From a virus: a stretch of DNA of 36,654 bases. The notes beneath the pieces were generated by a model. That model saw only the letters and a list, made by a program, of their open reading frames with translations. It did no database searches and was not told the origin of the DNA. The position numbers and the translations under genes are program-made. Where the stretch lies: the IMG/VR virus record IMGVR_UViG_3300036835_000021, positions 1-36,654 of that record, one strand, 5' to 3'. Below are positions 1 to 6,347 of this stretch, one piece after another (the first letter of the stretch is position 1; every line of letters starts with the position of its first letter).

Positions 1-238
1 TGGAGGCCACGACTGGAAGGATCGCGAGAACGACATGAGTGTTACCAGTCTCACTGACTACCGTCCGATGCCGCGCTATGACGGCAACGCATGGACAGTG
101 GCAAGGATCGAAGGGTCGGATGCGGAGGACAGCGCTGCGTGGACGACGCTGGCGACTCTGCCGCTCGAAGAACCCGACACTGATCCGGCTGCTCCTGCCG
201 TCCGCAACTTCACCATCGACTTCGAGGATCAGTCGGTG
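1..238. repeat. Left copy of 238-bp terminal direct repeat
   Basis: Positions 1-238 match 36417-36654 except at two sites: A103 versus G36519 and T190 versus C36606. Both differences fall in third codon positions of the connector gene and keep alanine. The first 38 bases are the 3' end of the large repeat protein whose full copy ends at 36454. The repeat shows the window is slightly more than one unit of a circular, concatemeric or circularly permuted molecule. Two silent differences argue for two variants in a population rather than one exact terminal redundancy. Confidence 0.95.
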
Positions 239-751
239 GCCTGGCTTCGTGTCGTGTGGGTTGACGACAACGGTGGGCAGGATGCCACGTCGCCGGTCTA
301 CGCCAAGCCGCTGTCAACTGTGTTCGCAACCGTCGATGACGTTGAGAACCGGCTCGGTGTCGATCTCAACGACCGGCAGACTGCGCAGGCCAACATCTGC
401 ATTGCGGGTGCCACCGTGAGCATCCTCAACGCTGTTGACAAGGATGCCTCGTGGGACGTGCCCGCCGAGATCAAGCCGACGCTCTCAATGCTCTGCGTGG
501 AGATCGCCTGCCGTGCGATGAGCAACCCGCAGGGCCTGGCTGCGTTCTCGGAGAACCTGGGGCAGCACAGCGTCACGCAGACCTTCTCGCGCGACATCCC
601 TGGCACCGGCATGGCGCTCACGGACGCCGAGGAACTGATGGTCCGACGTGTCGTCTATGGCTCCACCACAAGCTCATCGAAGGCACGCTCGGTGGCCGAC
701 GATGTGGCCGACTCGATGTACGCGGATGCGCTCCCTGTCTCCTACGAGTAG
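35..751 (+). CDS. Head-tail connector with N-terminal Fn3/Ig-like domain
   Basis: A 238-residue protein. Residues about 92-238 resemble the gp6/gp15-type head-tail connector (adaptor) that binds beneath the portal. They show an all-helical start (VDDVENRLG), a helical core around residues 120-160 and a C-terminal segment before a final LTDAEELMVRRVVYG. Residues about 10-90 look like a beta-sandwich, with an Fn3-like pattern WLRVVWVDDNGG then SPVYA, which is not part of the usual connector. The ATG overlaps the stop of the preceding 1128-residue gene in an ATGA junction (seen in the 36.45 kb copy), so the two are probably translationally coupled. The connector assignment comes from order and pattern; the Fn3 call is weaker. 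Confidence 0.7.
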   Translation: MSVTSLTDYRPMPRYDGNAWTVARIEGSDAEDSAAWTTLATLPLEEPDTDPAAPAVRNFTIDFEDQSVAWLRVVWVDDNGGQDATSPVYAKPLSTVFATVDDVENRLGVDLNDRQTAQANICIAGATVSILNAVDKDASWDVPAEIKPTLSMLCVEIACRAMSNPQGLAAFSENLGQHSVTQTFSRDIPGTGMALTDAEELMVRRVVYGSTTSSSKARSVADDVADSMYADALPVSYE

Positions 752-1393
752 ATGGACAAGCTTGTTGTCTTAGTGCCGGTCCTTGGACGCCCGCAGCGAG
801 TGAGGATGGTGCTCGATGGCTTCAGGCGAACCACTCCGGAGGCACGTGTGTGCTTCGTCACCGATCCGGATGACCGACCTGAGATCGACGCCATTGAAGC
901 GGCCGGTGGAGAGATCCTGTGCAGCCTCAAGGCGAACTACGCAGCCAAGATCAACACTGCTGTCGAGAAGACGGCCGAGCCACTGATCTTCCTGGGAGCC
1001 GACGATCTGATCCCGAGCGAGGGATGGCTTGAGGCCGCGCTGGCGTACATGCACGATGGCATCGGGGTTGTCGGCGTCAACGACCACATCCAACGTGGCC
1101 GCAGGCACGCAACCCACTTCCTGATCACCAGGGAGTACGCCGAGCTTCCTGTCATCACTGGCGAGCGTGGGCCGCTGTGCGAGATGTACGACCACTCGTG
1201 CGTCGATGACGAACTGATCGCCACAGCGAAGTACCGGAGCGCCTACGCCTACGCCGAGGACGCCGTGGTGATCCACCTGCACCCGGACAACGGGACTGCC
1301 GCTATTGACGACACGTACCGCAAGGGCCGGAGCAGGATTCGGGATGATCGCAGGCTCTGGAAGAGTAGGTCGATCTGGTATTTGGGAATGTGA
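752..1393 (+). CDS. GT-A fold glycosyltransferase-like protein 1
   Basis: A 213-residue protein starting directly after the connector stop. The N-terminus (LVVLVPVLGRP) is the first beta strand and nucleotide-binding loop of GT-A (family 2-like) glycosyltransferases. GADD at about 82-85 is the expected metal/nucleotide-binding acidic motif, followed by GW. The C-terminal third is basic. It would transfer a sugar from an activated nucleotide donor to an acceptor; neither is identifiable. It is the first of four such genes in a row inside the head-tail gene block. A role in glycosylating virion proteins is inferred from that position. Confidence 0.75.
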   Translation: MDKLVVLVPVLGRPQRVRMVLDGFRRTTPEARVCFVTDPDDRPEIDAIEAAGGEILCSLKANYAAKINTAVEKTAEPLIFLGADDLIPSEGWLEAALAYMHDGIGVVGVNDHIQRGRRHATHFLITREYAELPVITGERGPLCEMYDHSCVDDELIATAKYRSAYAYAEDAVVIHLHPDNGTAAIDDTYRKGRSRIRDDRRLWKSRSIWYLGM

Positions 1394-1415
1394 CTGTGCT
1401 TTTGGTACCGTCAGA

Positions 1416-1421
1416 TACACT
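1416..1421 (+). promoter_or_regulatory. Possible -10 box for a leaderless HNH-like gene
   Basis: TACACT lies 7 bases before ATG 1429, placing a predicted transcription start at or next to the start codon. There is no Shine-Dalgarno sequence. No good -35 box is visible at the right spacing, so this is tentative. Confidence 0.3.
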
Positions 1422-1428
1422 TACTCTC

Positions 1429-1908
1429 ATGCATCCGATGATGGGTAAGCGGTTCGGGTTCCTGACGGTGGTGTGGCCTGCGCCACGACCTGGCGGGCAC
1501 AGCCAGAACCGTAAATACATTTGTCGCTGTGAGTGCGGTGCTCGACGTGTCGTTAGAGGCGACTCATTGAAGAGTGGACGTACAGTGTCATGTACTAAGG
1601 GCGGTTGTCCGACGGTCATGACTCGCGCGACTGTCAAGCATGGGTACCACAATACGCCCACCTATCGGTCGTGGAACTCGATGATCAGTCGTTGCACGAA
1701 CCCCAATGCCACGAAGTATCACTTGTGGGGTGGACGTGGCATCACCGTCTGCGACAGGTGGCGCACGTTCGCAAACTTCTTGGCCGATATGGGCGAGCGA
1801 CCAGATGGCAAGAGCCTTGACCGTACAGACCCTGATGGCAACTACGAGCCAGGGAACTGCCGGTGGGCGACTCCGGTGGAACAGCGGCTCAATCGGACGC
1901 GCCGATGA
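1429..1908 (+). CDS. HNH/AP2-like phage protein, probable homing-type insertion
   Basis: A 159-residue protein. The reading frame is open from GTG 1390, but ATG 1429 fits the family better because it begins MHPMMGKRFGFLTV. A CxC (CRCEC) followed by SCTKGGC forms a possible zinc knuckle. The C-terminal half has the pattern YRSWNSMISRC, GGRGITVCDRW, FLADMG, LDRTDPDG, NCRW. This pattern is common in phage proteins usually annotated as HNH endonuclease or AP2-domain proteins. It sits between two glycosyltransferase genes and shares the core of the protein at 20340-20783. Its upstream third looks less GC-rich than its neighbours. It is probably a mobile cassette; nuclease activity is not proven because no complete canonical HNH triad is obvious. 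Confidence 0.7.
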   Translation: MHPMMGKRFGFLTVVWPAPRPGGHSQNRKYICRCECGARRVVRGDSLKSGRTVSCTKGGCPTVMTRATVKHGYHNTPTYRSWNSMISRCTNPNATKYHLWGGRGITVCDRWRTFANFLADMGERPDGKSLDRTDPDGNYEPGNCRWATPVEQRLNRTRR

Positions 1909-2507
1909 GCATCACCGTTGTCATCGCGAGCTTCGGGGATGACATCTGGCGCGAGTACGCCAAGCGCGCCATCGCCTCAGCCAAGAGCCAGGCTCCTGTC
2001 ATCCATGTTCACGGCGAAAGCCTGGCGGGAGCGCGCAACGATGCTCTGGAGCAGGTTGAGACGGAGTTCGTCGTGCATCTTGACGCCGATGACGTGCTGC
2101 TCCCCGGCTACGTCAATGCGATGCTCCGAGCCACAGCCGATGTGCGCGTGCCGATGGTGCGCAACATGCACAACAACTACCGCAGGCCCTACATGCTGAC
2201 GGTGCATGGCCATCAGCACCAGTGTGGGCCTGGCTGCCTACTCCAAGGCAACTACATAGTTGTCGGTGCTGCTGCTCGCACGGAGCTTGTGCGCTCAGTC
2301 GGCGGCTGGTGGGACGAGCCGATCTACGAGGACTGGTCGATGTGGCTGCGATGCCAGCAGGCCGGGGCATCGTTCGAATACGTCACTCGTGCTGTCTACG
2401 GCTTCCACAAGCGCCCTGACTCGCGCAACCACAGTGGACCGGCTTACGAGGAGCGCGATCTCTGGCATCAGCGCATTCTCGACAGCATCGTGGGAGTGCC
2501 GCTGTGA
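1905..2507 (+). CDS. GT-A fold glycosyltransferase-like protein 2
   Basis: A 200-residue family 2-like glycosyltransferase. ATG 1905 overlaps the stop of the HNH-like gene (ATGA) and gives the classic N-terminus MSITVVIASFGDD. AGARNDAL at about 41-48 is the loop after the second strand in family 2 enzymes. HLDADD at 58-63 is the DxD metal/nucleotide-binding motif. GGWWDEPIYEDWSMWLR around 140-157 provides the acidic catalytic-base motif (ED). Donor and acceptor are unknown. It belongs to the four-gene glycosyltransferase block; the HNH-like cassette separates it from the first member. Confidence 0.85.
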   Translation: MSITVVIASFGDDIWREYAKRAIASAKSQAPVIHVHGESLAGARNDALEQVETEFVVHLDADDVLLPGYVNAMLRATADVRVPMVRNMHNNYRRPYMLTVHGHQHQCGPGCLLQGNYIVVGAAARTELVRSVGGWWDEPIYEDWSMWLRCQQAGASFEYVTRAVYGFHKRPDSRNHSGPAYEERDLWHQRILDSIVGVPL

Positions 2508-3175
2508 CGCCTGAGGTGGCAATAGTGATACCGACGATGGGCCGTCCACGGCTGCTGTTCCCGCTCGCATGGAACATTGCCAAGACGACTCCGGCCGGGA
2601 TCTTCCGGATCTACTTCGTTGTCAACATGGATGACTCGGTGACGCAACAGGCTGTGATCGGGATCGAGGGTCCGGTGCAGATGGTGTTGACACACAAGAA
2701 GGGCTACCCGGCTGCCGTGAACGCTGGCGTGCGAGCGTCCGATGAGCGCCTGATCGCCATTGTCAACGACGACGTGAAGTTCCATGACGGCTGGTGGGAC
2801 GGTCTGCGCAAGGTGCTCCGGCCAATCGTCAGCGTCGTGGCCACGAACGATCTGTCGCCGCACACCGCCAATGGCGATGCCTGCACTCAACCTGTCATCA
2901 GGCGCGACTACATCGATCTGCACGGCGGTGCATGGGGCGAGCCGGGTGTCGCTATGTGTGAGCAGTACTTCCACAACTTTGCCGAGACGGAGCTATTCGA
3001 TCTCGCTGCGCATCGCGGGGTGGCGGTGTTTGCGCCGGAGTGCGTGATCGAGCACGTGCATCCCGACTGGGGCAAAGCCGATGTTGATGCCACCTACATG
3101 GCCGGATCGAAGCGTCCCGGTGGCTGGGAGCACGACCAGGCGCTCTACCTAGAACGGTCGGCGCAATGGAAGTAG
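2504..3175 (+). CDS. GT-A fold glycosyltransferase-like protein 3
   Basis: A 223-residue protein with a GTG start overlapping the previous stop (GTGA). MTPEVAIVIPTMGRP is a typical first strand and loop of family 2 glycosyltransferases. KKGYPAAVNAGVRAS at 65-79 matches the second conserved loop. AIVNDDV at 85-91 supplies the acidic nucleotide/metal motif, followed by GWWDGL. The last 40 residues include EHVHPDWGKADVD, resembling the C-terminal histidine-containing part of other phage enzymes of this kind. Sugar and target are not determinable. Translational coupling to both neighbours suggests the block is made together with head-tail proteins. Confidence 0.8.
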   Translation: MTPEVAIVIPTMGRPRLLFPLAWNIAKTTPAGIFRIYFVVNMDDSVTQQAVIGIEGPVQMVLTHKKGYPAAVNAGVRASDERLIAIVNDDVKFHDGWWDGLRKVLRPIVSVVATNDLSPHTANGDACTQPVIRRDYIDLHGGAWGEPGVAMCEQYFHNFAETELFDLAAHRGVAVFAPECVIEHVHPDWGKADVDATYMAGSKRPGGWEHDQALYLERSAQWK

Positions 3176-3834
3176 AGATCATCATCCCCTTCGCTGGCAG
3201 CAATCTTGACCGCGTTCGGGCGCTGAAATGGGTCACGCAGCGGTGCCAGTTCCCGCACACCATGGCGTTCGGAGAGATCCCCTTCAACAAGGCGCTGACT
3301 GTCATGCCTGCTGTCGAACGCTCAGAGGCCGAGATCGTCGTCATCCACGATGCAGATGTCTGGACGACCGGGCTGGAAGCGGCTGTCAAGGCTGTTGCAG
3401 ATGGTGCGTCGTGGGCGATTCCGCACTGGAAGGTGCTGCGGCTGACGAAAGCCAGCACGCACAGCATCACCATCGGCGGCGAGCCATCAGACGAGCTACT
3501 TGATCGCCCTGCTTATGTGGGCGTTGCCGGTGGTGGCATTGTTGTCAGTAGACGCGACACGCTGCTGGAGATCCCTCTCGATCCTCGATTCACCACGTGG
3601 GGCCAGGAGGACGAATCTTGGGCAATGGCGCTCTGGTGCCTCCTGGGAGAGCCGTGGAGAGGTGAATCGCCGCTAATCCACCTCTGGCACCCGCTGGAGC
3701 CTCGTCAGACGCGCCGGAAGGGCAGCCAGGGAGGCTGGGATCTGCGCAATCGCTACGCACGTGAACGCCACAATTTGGCTGGTATGACACACTTACTACG
3801 AGAAGCGCGTGATGCTCTCCTCCTATCTCGCTAA
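3166..3834 (+). CDS. GT-A fold glycosyltransferase-like protein 4 (galactosyltransferase type)
   Basis: A 222-residue protein whose ATG overlaps the upstream stop. It starts MEVEIIIPFAGSNLDR, has HDADV at 61-65 (DxD motif) and GQEDESWAMAL at 146-156. The last resembles the G-x-E-D-E motif of C-terminal galactosyltransferase/GalNAc-transferase domains, where the acidic residues act as catalytic base. A downstream LIHLWHPLEP resembles the metal-binding histidine strand of the same group. It differs from the other three in this region and probably adds a different sugar or linkage. It directly precedes the head closure gene, which it overlaps. Confidence 0.8.
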   Translation: MEVEIIIPFAGSNLDRVRALKWVTQRCQFPHTMAFGEIPFNKALTVMPAVERSEAEIVVIHDADVWTTGLEAAVKAVADGASWAIPHWKVLRLTKASTHSITIGGEPSDELLDRPAYVGVAGGGIVVSRRDTLLEIPLDPRFTTWGQEDESWAMALWCLLGEPWRGESPLIHLWHPLEPRQTRRKGSQGGWDLRNRYARERHNLAGMTHLLREARDALLLSR

Positions 3835-4168
3835 CCGGCTCCGGCGCGACGTGACGATTCAGCACAACACTGAGTCGGGGAATCTGGATGTCTACGGTAC
3901 TGACATCCCGGACGTGCAGGAGCTACGTGTCAAGGGTGAGTTGCAGCAGCACTCGCGCGATGAGGCAGAGGGCACGATCTCGCAGACGAACTGGCTGCTG
4001 ATCCTCCCGGCCAAGACGCCGATTGACACCAATGATGTCGTCGTGGTGGACGGCGACACCTACGAGGTGATGGGCGATCCGTGGCAGGCGTTCAACCCTC
4101 GTACCGGCGAGTACGAGCACGTCGAGGTGTCGCTACGCAGGACATCCGGCGAGGAGATCGCGGCATGA
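3812..4168 (+). CDS. Head closure (stopper) protein
   Basis: About 118 residues; ATG 3809 is an equally possible start one codon earlier. It is an all-beta small protein with the pattern of SPP1 gp16-like head-tail stoppers: short N-terminal segment, a sheet ending in VVVDGDTYEVMGDPWQ, then a final strand EHVEVSLRR. In siphophages this ring closes the portal channel after packaging and docks the tail. Order supports it: connector, then (after the inserted glycosyltransferases) stopper, tail terminator, gp10-like protein, major tail protein. The gene overlaps the end of glycosyltransferase 4 by about 20 bases. Confidence 0.7.
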   Translation: MLSSYLANRLRRDVTIQHNTESGNLDVYGTDIPDVQELRVKGELQQHSRDEAEGTISQTNWLLILPAKTPIDTNDVVVVDGDTYEVMGDPWQAFNPRTGEYEHVEVSLRRTSGEEIAA

Positions 4169-4593
4169 GCGTCCTGGCGGTCATCCCTGACGCTCCGGCG
4201 ATCCTGGCATCCCATCTGCGCAGTCATCCGGATGTCATGGCTCTTGATGCGCGTGTGGCAGGCAAGCTTCCAGCCAGCTTCACGAAGCCGTGGGTCAAGG
4301 TCACGCAGCTTGACGCCACTAATGTCACTGGAGGACAGCCGGAACACCTCATCAACTTTCTCCTCCAGTTCGACTGCTACGCCGGAGCACAGAAGGACAA
4401 CGCACAGGAAGAGGCATCTCTCCTGGGGCGTACAATCCGGGCGGTGCTCCACGACATGACAGAGCAGGCACTCGATGGAGTGGTCGTCACGCACGTGGCG
4501 TTCACATCCGATGCCCGCATTCCCGACGAGGCGTTTGAGCCAGCGCGTGAGCGTGTCGTGCTCGATGCCGAAGTCAGGATGCATGTCAAGTGA
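4165..4593 (+). CDS. Tail terminator protein
   Basis: A 142-residue protein beginning at ATG 4165, which overlaps the stopper stop codon (ATGA). An upstream in-frame extension exists but lies inside the stopper gene. The layout matches actinophage tail terminators: N-terminal helix (APAILASHLRSHPDVMAL), PWVKVTQLD strand, an FDCYAG strand, long helix with LGRTIRAVLHDM, and a C-terminal strand VVLDAEVRMHV. The protein would form the ring capping the tail tube and joining it to the head. Family assignment rests on pattern and gene order. Confidence 0.65.
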   Translation: MSVLAVIPDAPAILASHLRSHPDVMALDARVAGKLPASFTKPWVKVTQLDATNVTGGQPEHLINFLLQFDCYAGAQKDNAQEEASLLGRTIRAVLHDMTEQALDGVVVTHVAFTSDARIPDEAFEPARERVVLDAEVRMHVK

Positions 4594-4901
4594 GCAGGTT
4601 CGTACCAAACCGGCAGTTCGAGGCCGAGCTTCGCAAGGAGATCGAGTACCGCCAGGCGCTCGATCAAGCTGCGGAGAGCGTCAGCGATGCTGCCAGCACG
4701 TTCGCAGATCAAGCAGATGCTCCGTGGATGCGGCGGCAGAGTGACACCATCGTTGTCGTCAGTGATGACGAAGAAGTCGCAGTCGTGAACACGGACTACG
4801 CAGGACACCTGATGGAGTTCGGGTCGAGGAACAACCCGGCCTACGCTCCTCTTCGCAGGGCAGTGCGAGCCGCAGGCTTGCGCTTGGCAGGAACAGACTG
4901 A
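4590..4901 (+). CDS. HK97 gp10-like tail/neck protein
   Basis: A 103-residue protein with a GTG start overlapping the previous stop. It ends with the recognisable HK97-gp10 pattern, HLMEFGSRNNPAYAPLRRAVRAAG, split here as HLMEFGSRNN then PAYAPLRRAV. The N-terminal half is helical (AELRKEIEYRQALDQAAESV). Proteins of this family lie between head completion and major tail genes in siphophages and take part in neck or tail assembly. It is the last gene before an 88-base gap that precedes the major tail gene. Confidence 0.7.
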   Translation: MSRFVPNRQFEAELRKEIEYRQALDQAAESVSDAASTFADQADAPWMRRQSDTIVVVSDDEEVAVVNTDYAGHLMEFGSRNNPAYAPLRRAVRAAGLRLAGTD

Positions 4902-4989
4902 GGCGCTGCATAGCTCCTTACCAGCCGCATGGCTTAGCCAGACCCAAGCAAGACACACCGGCTAGACCAACTGTAAGGAGTAGTAACAG

Positions 4990-5559
4990 ATGGCTTGGAA
5001 CAATGCAGACGAACTCGTGGTGGCAGGCAACGGCGAGGTGTACGCCGCGCCTGTCGGCACTCCGCTTCCGGCCGACGCCGTGAGTGCGCTCAACGGCGGC
5101 TTCGTCGGACTGGGCTACGCGACCGAGGACGGAGCCACGCTGACCGTCACGCCAGAGGTCACCGACTTCATGGCCTGGCAGTCGCGCTCTCCGGTGCGCC
5201 GCGAGAAGACCAGCCAGGAGATCCAGATCGCCGTCGCCCTCATGCAGTGGAACGAGGAGACGGTGCCGCTGGCGTTCGGTGGCGGCGAGGTGTCCGGCTC
5301 GGCCGGTGCCTTCCGCTACGACCTTCCGAGCGACGAGGCCGCGCTGGACGAGCGTGCCCTGGTGCTCGATGCCATCGATGGCGACACCCACCTGCGCTGG
5401 GTGTTCCCGCGTGGCAACGTCACGGAGGCCGTCGAGGCTGCCTTCCAGCGCGCGAACCCGGCTTCCCTGCCGATCACGTTCAAGGCGCTGGCACCGGCCG
5501 CTGGCGAGTCCCCCGGCTACTTCCTCACCGACAGCGCTGCCTTCTCGGCCGGTTCGTGA
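4990..5559 (+). CDS. Major tail tube protein
   Basis: A 189-residue protein preceded by a clear ribosome site (AAGGAG at 4975-4980). It starts MAWNNADELVVAGNGEVYAA and continues PVGTPLPAD, a pattern seen in many actinobacteriophage major tail proteins. The middle has the beta-rich VTDFMAWQSRSPVRRE segment and the C-terminal part a strand LPITFKALAP. It would stack as hexamers around the tape measure to build the tube. The strong ribosome site and the upstream gap fit high expression. The tail assembly chaperone gene follows immediately (TGATG). Confidence 0.85.
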   Translation: MAWNNADELVVAGNGEVYAAPVGTPLPADAVSALNGGFVGLGYATEDGATLTVTPEVTDFMAWQSRSPVRREKTSQEIQIAVALMQWNEETVPLAFGGGEVSGSAGAFRYDLPSDEAALDERALVLDAIDGDTHLRWVFPRGNVTEAVEAAFQRANPASLPITFKALAPAAGESPGYFLTDSAAFSAGS

Positions 5560-5978
5560 TGGCAGGCCAGGCAAAGCGCCTGGCGGCAGTCGAGGAAGCT
5601 GACAAGGACAACGACAAGTCCGAAGGATCTGTCAAGACACCTGACAGCAATCTGGAGGCTGCCACCAGCGAAGTACTGGACAAGGACGATACGAGCGTCA
5701 AGCTCGTGTCGTGGCGTGATCTCGAACTGATCGTGCCACAAGAAGTGCCGCCAGTGTTGATGTTCGACTTCATCTCGATGGAGAACGAACAGGGCGCGTT
5801 CTCACTGATGCGGATGTTCCTGACGCTGCTCGACGGTGAGCAGTTCGTGCAGGTGCGCAACGTCATCGGACGGCTCAAGCCTGAGGAGCAGATCGAGGCG
5901 ATCACTGAGTTGTCCGACAAGATCATGTCAACATACGGAACAGATTCGGGGGAATCCGAAGCCTCAAGCGACTCCTGA
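5559..5978 (+). CDS. Tail assembly chaperone, short product (gpG-like)
   Basis: A 139-residue acidic protein. ATG 5559 overlaps the major tail stop codon. The N-terminus is highly charged, the core (LELIVPQEVPPVLMFDF and LMRMFLTLLDGEQFVQVR) is typical of siphophage G proteins, and the tail is Ser/Glu-rich. It acts with the frameshifted G-T product to bind the tape measure during tail assembly and is normally absent from finished virions. A GGGGGAA heptamer at 5948-5954 lets a fraction of ribosomes move to the -1 frame and add the T domain. Confidence 0.85.
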   Translation: MAGQAKRLAAVEEADKDNDKSEGSVKTPDSNLEAATSEVLDKDDTSVKLVSWRDLELIVPQEVPPVLMFDFISMENEQGAFSLMRMFLTLLDGEQFVQVRNVIGRLKPEEQIEAITELSDKIMSTYGTDSGESEASSDS

Positions 5979-6003
5979 CCGAGAGTTGGGATCTCCTTGA
6001 GGC
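5948..6003 (+). promoter_or_regulatory. -1 programmed frameshift signal with downstream stem-loop
   Basis: GGGGGAA (5948-5954) covers zero-frame codons GGG GAA near the end of the G gene. Six bases later GCCTCAAG (5961-5968) can pair perfectly with CTTGAGGC (5996-6003). A -1 shift here joins the G frame to the open frame that runs to 6334, giving a product of about 258 residues. The direction of shift is fixed by the frames: 5559 and 6068 differ by -1. Confidence 0.8.
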
Positions 6004-6334
6004 CGACTTCCAGCGCTTCTACAACCTCGATCTTCGTCGTGAGTACCACGACACATCATGCAGGCGCGTGTGGGTGCTCGTCTCCGGCCTACCGCCCGAA
6101 GCGGCCGTCTGGCGTCAGAGCGCCTTCACGCCTGCCGAGGAACTTATGGTGCAGTTCCTTGAACGCCACGACGAGTGGGCACGCGCGCACCTGCAAGCAC
6201 TGTTGCATCACAGGCGGGTTTCCGTTCCTCCGGAGATCCACATCATGCGTCCCGGCGATGAACCGGCTCCGACGCGCAAGGTCGAGACTGACCCTGCCGT
6301 CATTGCCAAGTTCTTCCGCGAGCACTTCGGGTGA
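5951..6334 (+). CDS. Tail assembly chaperone T domain (made by -1 frameshift)
   Basis: This is the second half of the G-T fusion, read in the -1 frame after the slippery site. The first frameshifted residues are GIRSLKRLLTESWDLLEADF, followed by QRFYNLDLRREYHD and VWVLVSGLPPEA, a pattern common in actinophage T domains. No sensible independent start exists near 5951. The ATG at 6068 would lose the conserved first 39 residues. The fusion partner recruits the tape measure protein, whose gene follows 13 bases downstream. Confidence 0.8.
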   Translation, partial: GIRSLKRLLTESWDLLEADFQRFYNLDLRREYHDTSCRRVWVLVSGLPPEAAVWRQSAFTPAEELMVQFLERHDEWARAHLQALLHHRRVSVPPEIHIMRPGDEPAPTRKVETDPAVIAKFFREHFG

Positions 6335-6347
6335 GGGGAGGTGAACG

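Noticed and set aside
770-1420. Minus-strand frame opposite glycosyltransferase 1
   Set aside because: It is antisense to a gene with a clear GT-A motif. The frame shows no domain and no proper start.
1390-1428. GTG 1390 as the start of the HNH-like gene
   Set aside because: It adds 13 residues unlike the family. The second start matches the usual N-terminus. Kept only as an alternative.
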